Of a stretch of DNA of 64,000 nucleotides, positions 33,620-42,000 are shown piece by piece (position 1 is the first letter of the stretch; the number at the start of each line of letters is the position of its first letter). The notes beneath the pieces were generated by a model that ran no database searches, was not told where the DNA came from, and worked only from the letters and a program-made list of their open reading frames with translations. The stretch comes from CAIWHR01 sp963781285 (GTDB lineage: Bacteria > Pseudomonadota > Gammaproteobacteria > Burkholderiales > Casimicrobiaceae). The DNA lies in the NCBI GenBank assembly GCA_963781285.1, contig CAWAFI010000026.1, positions 62,001 to 126,000 on the forward strand. Reading direction: 5' to 3'. The position numbers and the translations under genes were made by a program.

Positions 33620-34271
33620 TCTGTCGTCGATCGGCGGCGTGTTCGTGGCGCTCGCCGCTGCGACGCTCCTTGCGGTCGCGCCGATCGCCGCGGGGCAGCA
33701 GCTCCTCGCGGATTTCCTGGTTGCCGTGGCCAACGACCGCGCGACCGAGGTGCGCAACCTGCTCCAGCGGGGGATGGATCCGGACACCGTCGATGCGAAC
33801 GGCGATCCGGTGCTGGTCATCGCCGCCCGCGAAGGAAATGCCGCGACGGTGGACGTGCTGCTCGCCGCACGCGCCAGCGTCAATGCGCGCAACCGCTACG
33901 GCGATTCGGCGCTGATGCTTGCCGCATTGAAGGGCCGCCTCGACATTGTCCAGAAGCTCCGGGCGCGTGGCGCGGACGTGAATCCGCCGGGGTGGACCGC
34001 GCTGATCTACGCCGCGACGGGCGGGCACGATGCCGTCGTGCGCTACCTGCTCGCGGAAGGGGCGAAGATCGATGCGGAGTCCCCGAACGGCACGACCGCG
34101 CTGATGATGGCGGTGCGCGAGGGACGCTTTACGACGGCGGAACTGCTCATCGCCAGCGGCGCGGACGTCAACCATCGCAACCATGACGGTGCGAACGCGC
34201 TCGATTGGGCCAAACGTTACAATGACACGGCGCTCGCGGCGCGGCTGCGGCGCGCCGGCGCGCGCGACTGA
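33606..34271 (+). CDS. Exported ankyrin repeat protein
   Basis: 221 residues. An N-terminal signal-like helix (GGVFVALAAATLLAVAPIAAG) is followed by about five ankyrin repeats from residue 35: NDRATEVRNLLQRGMDPDTV, NGDPVLVIAAREGNAATVDV, YGDSALMLAALKGRLDIVQK, GWTALIYAATGGHDAVVRYL and GTTALMMAVREGRFTTAELL, ending ANALDWAKRYNDTALA. This fits a periplasmic protein-protein interaction scaffold; the partner is unknown. The ATG lies 14 bases inside the end of the TatD gene. Confidence 0.88.
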   Translation: MRRNDLSSIGGVFVALAAATLLAVAPIAAGQQLLADFLVAVANDRATEVRNLLQRGMDPDTVDANGDPVLVIAAREGNAATVDVLLAARASVNARNRYGDSALMLAALKGRLDIVQKLRARGADVNPPGWTALIYAATGGHDAVVRYLLAEGAKIDAESPNGTTALMMAVREGRFTTAELLIASGADVNHRNHDGANALDWAKRYNDTALAARLRRAGARD

Positions 34272-34316
34272 TCCGGGGTCCCACGGCCCGGTCCGGTGAA
34301 GGACGAGGGGCTTGAC

Positions 34317-34934
34317 TTACGGCCCGGGTTCCGCTGGCGCGGTGTTTGCCTCCAGCGGTGCGGCCACCGCTTCGCTGACGAGATCCGGCATGATGTCCGG
34401 GAGTACGCCGACCAAGCGGCGCGCGCCGTCGAAGCGCTGCCGCCAATACTGCCCGTCGATCGTCGCCACCTCGACCTCGCGGCCGCGCCGCGGTGCGTGG
34501 ATGAACCGGCTGTCGCCGACATAGACGCCGACATGCGAGAACGCGAAGCGCCGCGTGTTGAAGAACACGAGGTCGCCGGGCCGAAGGTCGGAGAGTGCCA
34601 CCTTGTCGCCGAGACGCGAGAGCTCCTTGGCCGAGTGTGGCAGCGTGACGCCGGTTACCTGCTGGAACACGAACTGCACGAGGCCGCTGCAGTCGAGGCC
34701 GGTGTGTGGCGTCGCGCCGCCCCAACGGTAGCGAATACCGATGAGGTCGAGTGCCGACGAGGCGAGGTCTCCCGCCGTCTGCCACGCGCTTGGCGCGGCG
34801 TCGCGGACCGTCGTCGTCACCGATTCGGCAGGCGCGGACTCCGGCGCGTCCTGCGCGGCGGCGGCGCTCGCGAACGCGAAGAGTGCCGCAGCAGCGAGCG
34901 CCGCGGCACGGCTGCGGGAATGGGAAGTAATCAT
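34317..34934 (-). CDS. NlpC/P60 family cell-wall hydrolase
   Basis: 205 residues with a signal peptide (SRAAALAAAALFAFASAAAA) and one NlpC/P60 domain: YRWGGATPHTGLDCSGLVQF with catalytic Cys82, FSHVGVYVGD with His134 and FIHAPRRG with His146. LPHSAKELSRLGDKV and LRPGDLVFFN are typical. It is likely a periplasmic endopeptidase cutting peptidoglycan stem peptides (Spr/MepS-like). I chose the ATG giving a clean signal peptide; 12 more residues are possible. It converges with the ankyrin gene. Confidence 0.92.
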   Translation of the reverse strand: MITSHSRSRAAALAAAALFAFASAAAAQDAPESAPAESVTTTVRDAAPSAWQTAGDLASSALDLIGIRYRWGGATPHTGLDCSGLVQFVFQQVTGVTLPHSAKELSRLGDKVALSDLRPGDLVFFNTRRFAFSHVGVYVGDSRFIHAPRRGREVEVATIDGQYWRQRFDGARRLVGVLPDIMPDLVSEAVAAPLEANTAPAEPGP

Positions 34935-34989
34935 CCGGATATTATCGCCGGTTTCGGCGGCTTGAGACAAACCTGCTGCGCCCGCACAA

Positions 34990-35301
34990 TCACGCGCGCC
35001 GTGCGCGCTTCGTTTTCGGTGTCGTCTTACCGAGCGGGCTCGCCTTGGCGCGCAGGCGCCGCACCTCCTTCGGGTCGGCCGTGAGCGGTCGCGTCAGTTC
35101 GACCCGATCACCGTCCGCAACGCGCGTCTGCCACGTGGCGCGCCGTCCGAAGATCGCAACGCCGAGCCGTGCGAGATCGAGTTCGTAGCGCACGACGAGC
35201 CCCGACCGCGTGACGGCATCAGCCACGGTCGCGTCGGCATCAAGGGTCACCGGAATACTTTCCTGGACACTTGGTGTTGCCCACACGACGACGACGTTCA
35301 C
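34990..35301 (-). CDS. rnfH: RnfH family ubiquitin-fold protein
   Basis: A 103-residue beta-grasp protein: MNVVVVWATPSVQESIPVTL, ATVADAVTRSG, LGVAIFGRRATWQTRVADGD and RVELTRPLTADPKEVRRLRA, with a basic tail. These are the RnfH/UPF0125 hallmarks. It overlaps the ratA stop by four bases, the conserved ratA-rnfH pair. The function is unsettled; a claimed antitoxin role (RatB) is not established. Confidence 0.93.
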   Translation of the reverse strand: MNVVVVWATPSVQESIPVTLDADATVADAVTRSGLVVRYELDLARLGVAIFGRRATWQTRVADGDRVELTRPLTADPKEVRRLRAKASPLGKTTPKTKRARRA

Positions 35302-35738
35302 GGCTGGCCGAGGTAGACGGACTCGGCGCGCCGCACGAAGGCGTCAATGAACGTGTTCGCGATGTGGCCGAACACGGGCCCCACGACCCGCTCCAGCAGA
35401 TGCGTCGTGAACTCGTAGGCGAACTCGAACTCGACCTTGCACGCATCGGGTGCGAGGGATACGAATCGCCACTCTCCGTGCAGGTGGCGGAATGGGCCGT
35501 CCTTCAGCGTGACGATGATCGATTCCGGCGCGCGATTCGCGTTGTCCGTCGTGAAATGCGCCTTCACCCCGTGGTAATCGATGTCGATGCGCGCCGTCTT
35601 GCCACCTTCGTGGGTCTCGATGACGCGCGCACCGCCGCACCACGGCAGAAACTGCGGATACAGCTCGACGCGGTCGACGAGCTCGAACATCGCGCCGGCG
35701 CCGAAGGGAACCAGCACCGATTTTTTCACGCGCTGCAT
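35298..35738 (-). CDS. ratA: RatA-like SRPBCC (START/Coq10) protein
   Basis: A 146-residue ligand-binding fold: KKSVLVPFGAGAMFELVDRV, ELYPQFLPWCGGARVIETHE, NRAPESIIVTLKDGPFRHLH, GEWRFVSLAPDACKVEFEFA and YEFTTHLLERVVGPVFGHIA. The family includes E. coli RatA, which inhibits 70S association, and mitochondrial Coq10, which aids ubiquinone function. The ATG at 35738 matches family starts; the long upstream frame is Arg/Pro-rich and runs into the smpB region. It is divergent from smpB, as in most proteobacteria. Confidence 0.93.
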   Translation of the reverse strand: MQRVKKSVLVPFGAGAMFELVDRVELYPQFLPWCGGARVIETHEGGKTARIDIDYHGVKAHFTTDNANRAPESIIVTLKDGPFRHLHGEWRFVSLAPDACKVEFEFAYEFTTHLLERVVGPVFGHIANTFIDAFVRRAESVYLGQP

Positions 35739-35871
35739 GGGCGGGGATTGGTAAGATGGGGTACCGGGTCGGGGGCGGCGAGCGCGCGAGGAGCGTGGCG
35801 CAGGTTTCGGTTGCGGTCGCGCTCCGGGGACCGGGGCACCTCCGCGCACGCCTTCGAGGACGCAGCGCTCC

Positions 35872-36345
35872 ATGAGCATCGTCGACAACAAAAAAGCCTA
35901 TCACGACTACTTCATCGAAGAGAAATTCGAGGCCGGGCTCGCACTCGAAGGCTGGGAAGTGAAGGCGATCCGTGCGGGGCGTGCACAGCTGAAGGAGGCC
36001 TACGTCATCGTGAAGGACGGCCGGATCGCGTTGATCGGTGCGCACATCACGCCGTTGTCTACTGCATCGACGCACGTTCATGCCGATCCCACGCGAACGC
36101 GAGCGCTGCTGCTTCACAAGAGCGAGGTCAGCCGCCTGATCGGCCAGGTCGAGCGCGCCGGATATACCCTGGTGCCGCTCAATCTCCATTACAGCCGTGG
36201 GCGCGTAAAGCTCGACGTCGGGCTCGCCAAGGGCAAGAAGCAGTACGACAAACGCGCGGCGGTCAAGGAGCGCGAGTGGAACCGCGAGCAGCAGCGGCTG
36301 ATGCGCAACCGGACGGGCGGGGCGCGGGAAAGGGGTAGCGCATGA
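35872..36345 (+). CDS. smpB: SsrA-binding protein
   Basis: A 157-residue partner of tmRNA in trans-translation: VDNKKAYHDYFIEEKFEAGL, ALEGWEVKAIRAGRAQLKEA, TRTRALLLHKSEVSRLIGQV, YTLVPLNLHYSRGRVKLDVG and LAKGKKQYDKRAAVKEREWN. Standard throughout, with the basic C-terminal tail that enters the decoding centre. The ssrA gene itself is not in the window. It is followed at once by the dispersed repeat element. Confidence 0.97.
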   Translation: MSIVDNKKAYHDYFIEEKFEAGLALEGWEVKAIRAGRAQLKEAYVIVKDGRIALIGAHITPLSTASTHVHADPTRTRALLLHKSEVSRLIGQVERAGYTLVPLNLHYSRGRVKLDVGLAKGKKQYDKRAAVKEREWNREQQRLMRNRTGGARERGSA

Positions 36346-36354
36346 GCGAGGGGG

Positions 36355-36607
36355 GCGAAGCCACGGACGCCTGCGCGAGCAGGGCGAAGCCACGGACGCC
36401 TGCGCGAGCAGGGCGAAGCCAAGGCCCGGTGGGCGCGTCTGCGAGGGCGGGTGGCGGCCGACCACACGGAACGATCGGGACGCTACAGCGGTGCGGAAGC
36501 CGCGCCGAAGGGCGCGTCTGCGCGCGCCGGTGGCGGCCGACCACACGGAACGATCGGGACGCTGCAGCGGTGCGGAAGCCGCGCCGAAGGGCGCGTCCGC
36601 GAGCGAT
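36355..36607. repeat. Dispersed intergenic repeat, copy B (29-bp and 79-bp tandem units)
   Basis: This lies between smpB and the GNAT gene. The left part has 29-base units starting GCGAAGCC at 36355, 36384 and 36413. The right part repeats a 79-base unit starting GTGGCGGCCGACCACACGGA at 36451 and 36530. It is the reverse complement of the elements of copy A. Neither period is spaced by unique sequence, and 79 is not a multiple of three, so it is neither a CRISPR array nor coding. Confidence 0.85.
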
Positions 36608-36664
36608 TGCGCCCGGCCGACGAAACGGCGCCACGGGCAACGTCGGACGTGCGGAGGACGCGGT

Positions 36665-37213
36665 ATGAACGGCGCGCCGCAATCCGCGGTCATGCTGCGC
36701 GCCGCGGTCGAAGGCGACGTCGAGGCAATTGCTGCCCTCTACGGCTTTGCCGTCACGACCGGCACCGCCTCGTGGGAACTCACGCCGCCTGCGGCCGACG
36801 AAATGCGTGCCCGATTTCGAGCGCTGATCGACCACGGTTATCCATACTTCGTGGCGGTGCGCGACGGGCATGTCGTCGGCTACGCGCACGCGGGCGCGTA
36901 TCGACCGCGCCCCGGATACCGCCACACCGTCGAGGATTCCGTGTACGTCGGGCCCCGCGCGCAGGGGCGCGGAGTGGGTCGCGCGCTCTTGTCCGCATTG
37001 ATCGACGAATGCACGCTGCGCGATTACCGGCAGATGATTGCGGTCATCGGCGACGCCGCGAACGCCGCGTCGATTCGCTTGCACACGACGCTGGGATTTG
37101 TCGAAGTCGGGCGGCTGCCGGCGATCGGGCGCAAGTTCGGCCGCTGGCTGGACAGCGTCGTGCTCCAGCGTCCGTTGGGCGAGGGCGCTACGACGCCGCC
37201 CGCACATGATTGA
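36665..37213 (+). CDS. GNAT acetyltransferase, phosphinothricin/methionine-sulfoximine type
   Basis: A 182-residue acetyl-CoA dependent N-acetyltransferase. Typical elements are MLRAAVEGDVEAIAALYGFA, TGTASWELTPPAADEM, GYPYFVAVRDGHVVGYAHAG, YRHTVEDSVYVGPRAQGRGV with the acetyl-CoA loop Q/R-GxGxG/A (QGRGVGRALL), and ASIRLHTTLGFVEVGRLPAI. Relatives acetylate phosphinothricin or methionine sulfoximine; the physiological substrate here is unknown. I chose the ATG after the repeat; the upstream frame is repeat sequence. Confidence 0.9.
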   Translation: MNGAPQSAVMLRAAVEGDVEAIAALYGFAVTTGTASWELTPPAADEMRARFRALIDHGYPYFVAVRDGHVVGYAHAGAYRPRPGYRHTVEDSVYVGPRAQGRGVGRALLSALIDECTLRDYRQMIAVIGDAANAASIRLHTTLGFVEVGRLPAIGRKFGRWLDSVVLQRPLGEGATTPPAHD

Positions 37214-37225
37214 CGGAGGACCCCG

Positions 37226-38905
37226 ATGAGCGACGCGACGCGTGACCACGACCCACCGCTTCCCACCACGCACCGTTTTGTCCGCGGCCTTGACCGGAAC
37301 GTCGCCAACCATGTGCCGCTATCCCCGATCGCGTTCCTCGAACGCAGCGCAATGATCTGGCCGGACAAGGTCGCGGTCCGCCACGGCCGCACCGCCTACA
37401 CGTACGCCGAGTTCGCGGCGCGCTGCCACCGCCTCGCCGCAGCCCTCGCGGGGCATGGCGTCCGGCGCGGTGACACGGTCGCGGTGATGGCGCCGAATGT
37501 GCCGGCGCTGCTCGAGGCGCATTACGCGGTGCCTGCGCTGGGCGCGATACTCAATGCGCTGAATTACCGCCTCGATGCGGCGGCGATCGCCTTCTGCCTC
37601 GACCACGGCGCGGCGAAGGTGCTCATCACCGACGGCGAATTTGCGCCGACCGTGAAGGCGGCGCTGGCACGGGCCACAAGAGACGTTCTGGTCATCGACG
37701 TCGACGATCCGGAAGGGCCCGCAGGCGAGCGCCTCGGCACGCTGACCTACGAAGCACTCCTCAGCGAAGGGGATCCGTCGTTTCCGTGGCCGGGACCGCA
37801 CGACGAGTGGGATGCGCTCGCGTTGCTCTACACGTCCGGCACGACCGGCGACCCGAAAGGTGTTGTCTACCATCACCGCGGGGCCTACCTGAACGCGCTC
37901 GGTAACGCGCTGGCGTTCGGCCTGACGCCCTCGGCGGTGTACTTGTGGACACTGCCGATGTTCCATTGCAGCGGCTGGACGTACACGTGGGCGGTGACCG
38001 CCGCCGGCGGCACGCACGTCTGCCTGCGCCGCGTCGATCCGGTGCTGATCTTCCAGGCGATTCGCGACCATCGCGTGACCCACCTGTGCGGAGCGCCGAT
38101 CGTGCTCAATCTGCTCGTGCATGCGCCCGACGCGGCGAAAATTGCGTTCGATCATGTCGTCGAGGTCGCGACCGGCGGCGCGGCACCGCCCTCCGCGGTC
38201 ATCGAGGCGATGGAACGGATGGGTTTTCGCGTTACGCACCTCTACGGCCTCACCGAATCGTACGGGCCGGCGACCCTGTGTGCCTGGCAGGACGACTGGG
38301 GCGTGCTGACGTTGCCCGAGCGAGCACGGCAGATGGCGCGCCAGGGTGTGCCGATGCCGACGCTCGCGCACCTGATGGTCGCCGACTCCGCGACCAATTT
38401 GCCGGTCGCGCGGGACGGCCGAACGCTGGGCGAAGTGATGCTTCGCGGCAACACGGTGATGAAGGGATATCTCGCCAACGAAGCGGCTACCGCGGCGGCA
38501 TTCGCCGGCGGCTGGTACCACACCGGCGACCTCGCGGTCTGGCATCCGGACAACTACATCGAGATCAAGGACCGTTCGAAGGACGTCATCATTTCCGGCG
38601 GCGAAAACGTGAGCTCGCTCGAAGTCGAGGAGTGCCTCTATCGCCATCCGCAGGTGATGGAAGCGGCAGTCGTCGCCCGGCCCGACCGGGTGTGGGGCGA
38701 GACGCCCTGCGCGTTCGTCACGCTGAAGCCCGGCTCCGCGGCGGTGACGGAGCGCGACATCATCGCGTGGTGTCGCGACCACCTCGCGCATTTCAAGGCA
38801 CCGCGGACCGTGGTATTCGGCCCGCTGCCGAAGACGTCCACCGGGAAGATCCAGAAGTACGTGCTGCGCGAGCGCGCGCGCAGCAGTAGCGATCAGGGGC
38901 ACTGA
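37226..38905 (+). CDS. Acyl-CoA synthetase (AMP-dependent ligase, DmdB-like)
   Basis: A 559-residue ANL-superfamily enzyme. The A3 motif LLYTSGTTGDPKGVVYHHRG at about residues 200-220 is followed by WTLPMFHCSGWTYTWAVTAA, the A5 region YGLTESYGPATLC, A7 YHTGDLAVWH and A8 IEIKDRSKDVIISGGENVSS. The catalytic Lys lies in LPKTSTGKIQKYVLR. The start region (LERSAMIWPDKVAVRHG) resembles medium-chain acyl-CoA and methylmercaptopropionyl-CoA ligases. It activates a fatty or short-chain acid to its CoA thioester; the chain preference is unknown. It follows the GNAT gene by 12 bases. Whether it assists DSF turnover as RpfB does is speculative. Confidence 0.9.
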   Translation: MSDATRDHDPPLPTTHRFVRGLDRNVANHVPLSPIAFLERSAMIWPDKVAVRHGRTAYTYAEFAARCHRLAAALAGHGVRRGDTVAVMAPNVPALLEAHYAVPALGAILNALNYRLDAAAIAFCLDHGAAKVLITDGEFAPTVKAALARATRDVLVIDVDDPEGPAGERLGTLTYEALLSEGDPSFPWPGPHDEWDALALLYTSGTTGDPKGVVYHHRGAYLNALGNALAFGLTPSAVYLWTLPMFHCSGWTYTWAVTAAGGTHVCLRRVDPVLIFQAIRDHRVTHLCGAPIVLNLLVHAPDAAKIAFDHVVEVATGGAAPPSAVIEAMERMGFRVTHLYGLTESYGPATLCAWQDDWGVLTLPERARQMARQGVPMPTLAHLMVADSATNLPVARDGRTLGEVMLRGNTVMKGYLANEAATAAAFAGGWYHTGDLAVWHPDNYIEIKDRSKDVIISGGENVSSLEVEECLYRHPQVMEAAVVARPDRVWGETPCAFVTLKPGSAAVTERDIIAWCRDHLAHFKAPRTVVFGPLPKTSTGKIQKYVLRERARSSSDQGH

Positions 38906-38949
38906 AGCGCGTCGCCGCGCGTATGGGTGAGACTGGGCCGCCGCCTGCC

Positions 38950-39582
38950 CTAATCGACCTTGTACATCTTCGCCGCGTCGAGCCGGTAGGTCCACGGGAG
39001 GCCCGCGTTCTTCCAGCCGTTGACGGTGCGACGGTCGGCTTGGGGGCCCTCGGTCGCGAGATCGCCCTCGAAGCCGTCGGTGATCGTGAACACCTGCGTG
39101 TAGCCCGCCTGCGTCAGCAGATTGGCGGCGCGCGCCGCACGCTCACCGGCGAGGCAGATGACGACGATCGGATCCTCGGGGCAGAGGCCCTTCTGGGCAA
39201 CACGGCGTCCGACCTCGGCGACGAAGTCCGCGTTCGGCTCGAGCCGGAACGCATGGCGCGTGGCGTCCCACGACGGGCGCGCCGGGAGCAGCATCACGGG
39301 GACATTTGCGTCGATCGTCGTCGGCACGCCTGCGAACATCAGCTCGCCTGGCGTGCGCACGTCGAGGAACAGCACCTTCGCCGGCTGCGCCGCAATCAGC
39401 GCGTGCGCGTCGACTGCAGTCAGGTAGAGTTCGGCCGCCGTACGTTTCGCGGCGGGCAGCGCGCCGGCCGCCGCGCCGGCGCCTTCCGTGCAGGTCACCG
39501 CGGCGGCGGCTGGCAGGCTGAAGGCGCCGATGAGCAATGCGGCGGCGGCGAGCGACGCGAGACGTGCGGTTCGGCTAGGCAT
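38950..39582 (-). CDS. Periplasmic rhodanese-domain protein
   Basis: 210 residues with a signal peptide (TARLASLAAAALLIGAFSLP-AAA) and one rhodanese fold: AELYLTAVDAHALIAAQP, KVLFLDVRTPGELMFAGVPT and the active-site loop IVVICLAGERAARAANLL with the catalytic Cys and a CxxGxRA pattern. It continues to TVNGWKNAGLPWTYRLD, a typical end. Probably sulfur transfer or a related periplasmic role; the partner is unknown. The chosen ATG gives a clean signal peptide. Confidence 0.88.
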   Translation of the reverse strand: MPSRTARLASLAAAALLIGAFSLPAAAAVTCTEGAGAAAGALPAAKRTAAELYLTAVDAHALIAAQPAKVLFLDVRTPGELMFAGVPTTIDANVPVMLLPARPSWDATRHAFRLEPNADFVAEVGRRVAQKGLCPEDPIVVICLAGERAARAANLLTQAGYTQVFTITDGFEGDLATEGPQADRRTVNGWKNAGLPWTYRLDAAKMYKVD

Positions 39583-39699
39583 GAGGGGTGATAGCGAGGA
39601 GCAACAATACAATCATCGTACGCAAGGCGCCGCGCGCCCGCTTTGACCGGCCGCAAACGGGACCGATGCGAACGGGGTCCGCGCAGCCCTGACGGGTCG

Positions 39700-41064
39700 T
39701 CAGCGGCGCAGCTCGGGCCTGTCGCGCAGCAGCGCCCGGGCGGCCGCAACACCGGTGCGCGTCGCGGACTCGAGCGTGGCGGGAAACTGGGAATCGGTGT
39801 AATCGCCGGCGAGGTAGACGCCCTGGGTGATGCGGCCGCAGGCAGGGCGGGGCAGTCCCGGGGTGCAGCGGTACGTCGCGCGGCGCTCCGCGATGACGCG
39901 CGACCAGACCGGTAGCGGCCAGCGGCCGGCGAGGCGGCGCAGCTGTGCATCCGATTCGCTTGCCAGCGTGGCGCGGTCGAACATGTCGTGCGGCCCACTG
40001 GTGCTGATGACGACGGCGACGAGACCGCGCGCGTTCTCAACCGCGACCTTGCGCAGCGCCGAGCCGCGATCGAACACCCACTGGCCCGGCGTGTCGTCGA
40101 GCCGCATGATCGGCACGGGCAGGCGAAGCGGTTCCGCATACGCGAGATAGATCGTGGTTATCGACTCCCACGAGAAAGCCGCGACCTGCGCGAGCGGCTC
40201 GCGCCAGGCCTGCGTCGCGGCAGCCTCCGGCCCGAGCGTGACCGCGAGCTGGTGGGGTCCCACCGCGACGATGACCGCATCGAACACCTCGGTGGCCGCG
40301 CCGACATCCAGCGCAACGCCACCGGGCCGCTCGCCGACACCGCGCAGCGTGACGCCCGTGCGAACGGTGCCGCGGTGGCGCACCACGTGGCGCGCTGCGG
40401 CCTCCGGGAACAGCGCGCAAAGATCCGTCACAGGCACGAGGAAATTGCTGTTGCGCGAGGATCCGGTGAACGCTTCGCGCAGCACGTTCGCGAACACATG
40501 CGCCGATGCGAATTCAGGCGGCGTGTTGAGTGCGGAAATGCACAACGGCTCCCAGACCGCCCCCATCACGCGGAGCGGCGCATCGGCAAAGTACTGCGCG
40601 ACGGTCTGTGTGCCGGAGATCCGGAAGCCGGCGCGGACGAGGCGCCAGTACCCCGCGCCGAGTGCGATCCGCTCGCGCCAGCTCAAACTGCGCGCGGCGA
40701 GCAGACCCAGCAGGAGATGGAACGGCGCGGGGGCGCGCCACGCGCCGAACGCGACGGCATCTCGTGGCGCGGCGCCGAAGGGGCGCATCGTCAGCGGCAG
40801 CCGTTGCAGAAGCGCCGCCGCGCGCTCATCCCCGTGCACGCCGCGGATCAGCGCCTGTGTCTGGCGATATGCGCCGATCAGCACATGCTGGCCGTTGTCG
40901 AGCGCCATGCCGTCAAGCGTTACACGCCGGGCGCGGCCACCCAGTGTTGCCGCCTGCTCGAAGAGCGTAACGGGCACACCCGCGTCGGCCAGCGTCACGG
41001 CGGCCGCGCAGCCGGCCCATCCGCCACCGACGACGGCAATGCCCGGTCTCTCTTCGGCGCTCAT
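39700..41064 (-). CDS. hpnE: Hydroxysqualene dehydroxylase HpnE
   Basis: A 454-residue FAD-dependent amine-oxidase-fold enzyme. The N-terminal dinucleotide motif IAVVGGGWAGCAAAVTLADA is followed by VTLFEQAATLGGRARRVTLD, GQHVLIGAYRQTQ, NTPPEFASAHVFANVLREAF, and a C-terminal FAD-binding GVYLAGDYTDSQFPATLESA. It reduces hydroxysqualene to squalene, the last step of the HpnCDE route from farnesyl diphosphate. It begins 16 bases after the original end of hpnD. No squalene-hopene cyclase is in the window. Confidence 0.93.
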   Translation of the reverse strand: MSAEERPGIAVVGGGWAGCAAAVTLADAGVPVTLFEQAATLGGRARRVTLDGMALDNGQHVLIGAYRQTQALIRGVHGDERAAALLQRLPLTMRPFGAAPRDAVAFGAWRAPAPFHLLLGLLAARSLSWRERIALGAGYWRLVRAGFRISGTQTVAQYFADAPLRVMGAVWEPLCISALNTPPEFASAHVFANVLREAFTGSSRNSNFLVPVTDLCALFPEAAARHVVRHRGTVRTGVTLRGVGERPGGVALDVGAATEVFDAVIVAVGPHQLAVTLGPEAAATQAWREPLAQVAAFSWESITTIYLAYAEPLRLPVPIMRLDDTPGQWVFDRGSALRKVAVENARGLVAVVISTSGPHDMFDRATLASESDAQLRRLAGRWPLPVWSRVIAERRATYRCTPGLPRPACGRITQGVYLAGDYTDSQFPATLESATRTGVAAARALLRDRPELRR

Positions 41065-41080
41065 CAGGCGCCCTCCCGGG

Positions 41081-41915
41081 TCAATTGCGGCGAGCCGTCG
41101 TCCACGCGATCCAGAGTTTGTGCAGCGGCGTCAGCGCGATGCGGTGCTCCAGCACACGGTAACCGTCGCGCGCGATCTCGTCGAGCAGTGCGCGGTAGAT
41201 CGCCGCCATGACGAGACCGGGCCGCTGTGCGCTGGCGGTCCGCTGCGGGCAACAAGGCGATCGCCCGGTCGTACCAGGCTCGGGCGCGCGCGGCCTGCTC
41301 GGCCATCAACGCACGGAAGGCGTCCCCGTCTTCGCGCTTCAGCACCGCGGCCACGGTTACACGATGGCGCGCGAGCTCGTCCTGCGGCAGGTAGATGCGG
41401 CCGCGGCGCGCGTCCTCCCCGACGTCGCGGATGATGTTGGTGAGCTGGAATGCGATGCCCAAGTCGCGCGCATACTCGCGCGTAGCTGGCAACGTGCAGC
41501 CGAATATTTCCGCCGACATGAGGCCAACGACGCCGGCTACCCGGTGGCAGTAGCCTTCGAGTTCAGCGAAATCGAGGTAACGATTGCGCTCGAGGTCCAT
41601 CGCCATCCCGTCGATCACCATCTGAAAGTGCGCTTGGGGAAGCGCAAACGCGGCGACGACGGGCTGCAGCGCGCGCGCGACCGGATGCTGCGGGGTGCCG
41701 ACGTATGCGGCGGCGATCTCCTGGCGCCACCATGCGAGCTTCGCGCGGGCGACGTCGGGGTCGATTGCTTCATCGACGGCGTCGTCGACCTCGCGGCAAA
41801 ATGCGTACAGGGCGGTAATCGCGCGGCGGCGCGGGGGCGGGGCGAAGAGGAAGCTGTAATAGAAGCTCGAGCCGCTTTGCGCCGCCTTTTCCCGGCAGTA
41901 GTCGTCGGGCGTCAT
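41081..41915 (-). pseudogene. hpnD: Presqualene diphosphate synthase HpnD, frameshifted near the C-terminus
   Basis: A trans-isoprenyl diphosphate synthase with both Asp-rich motifs: FCREVDDAVDEAI and YARDLGIAFQLTNIIRDVGE, plus FYYSFLFAPPPRRRAI and GRIYLPQDELARHRVT. The frame is normal for about 227 residues, to YDRAIALLPAADR. Near 41231-41237 a one-base gain (or two-base loss) switches frame. The conserved ending QRPGLVMAAIYRALLDEIAR and HRIALTPLHKLWIAWTTARR continues in the next frame to a TGA at 41081-41083. As read, translation instead runs in the wrong frame into hpnE, to 41064. The start is MTPDDYCREK. Both catalytic motifs are intact, so partial function is possible, as is a sequencing error. 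Confidence 0.88.
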
Positions 41916-42000
41916 TGGTGTAGACCGACGCTTGCGGCTGACGCCGCTGCCCTGCCTCTGGCGCGGGAGCAAGTCGCCCCCTGGGGCTCTCCGGCCGCGC

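Noticed and set aside
34990..35738. ratA-rnfH as a toxin-antitoxin system
   Set aside because: The pair is conserved as housekeeping next to smpB in most proteobacteria, RatA belongs to the Coq10/START fold, and the antitoxin role of RnfH is not established.
36355..36442. CRISPR-like array of 29-base repeats
   Set aside because: The units are contiguous with no unique spacers, and no cas gene is present. It is a tandem repeat within a dispersed element.
37226..38905. Acyl-CoA synthetase as RpfB (DSF turnover)
   Set aside because: It lies 22 kb from rpfG, and its sequence resembles DmdB-type medium-chain ligases more than the FadD-like RpfB; the operon partner is a GNAT gene.
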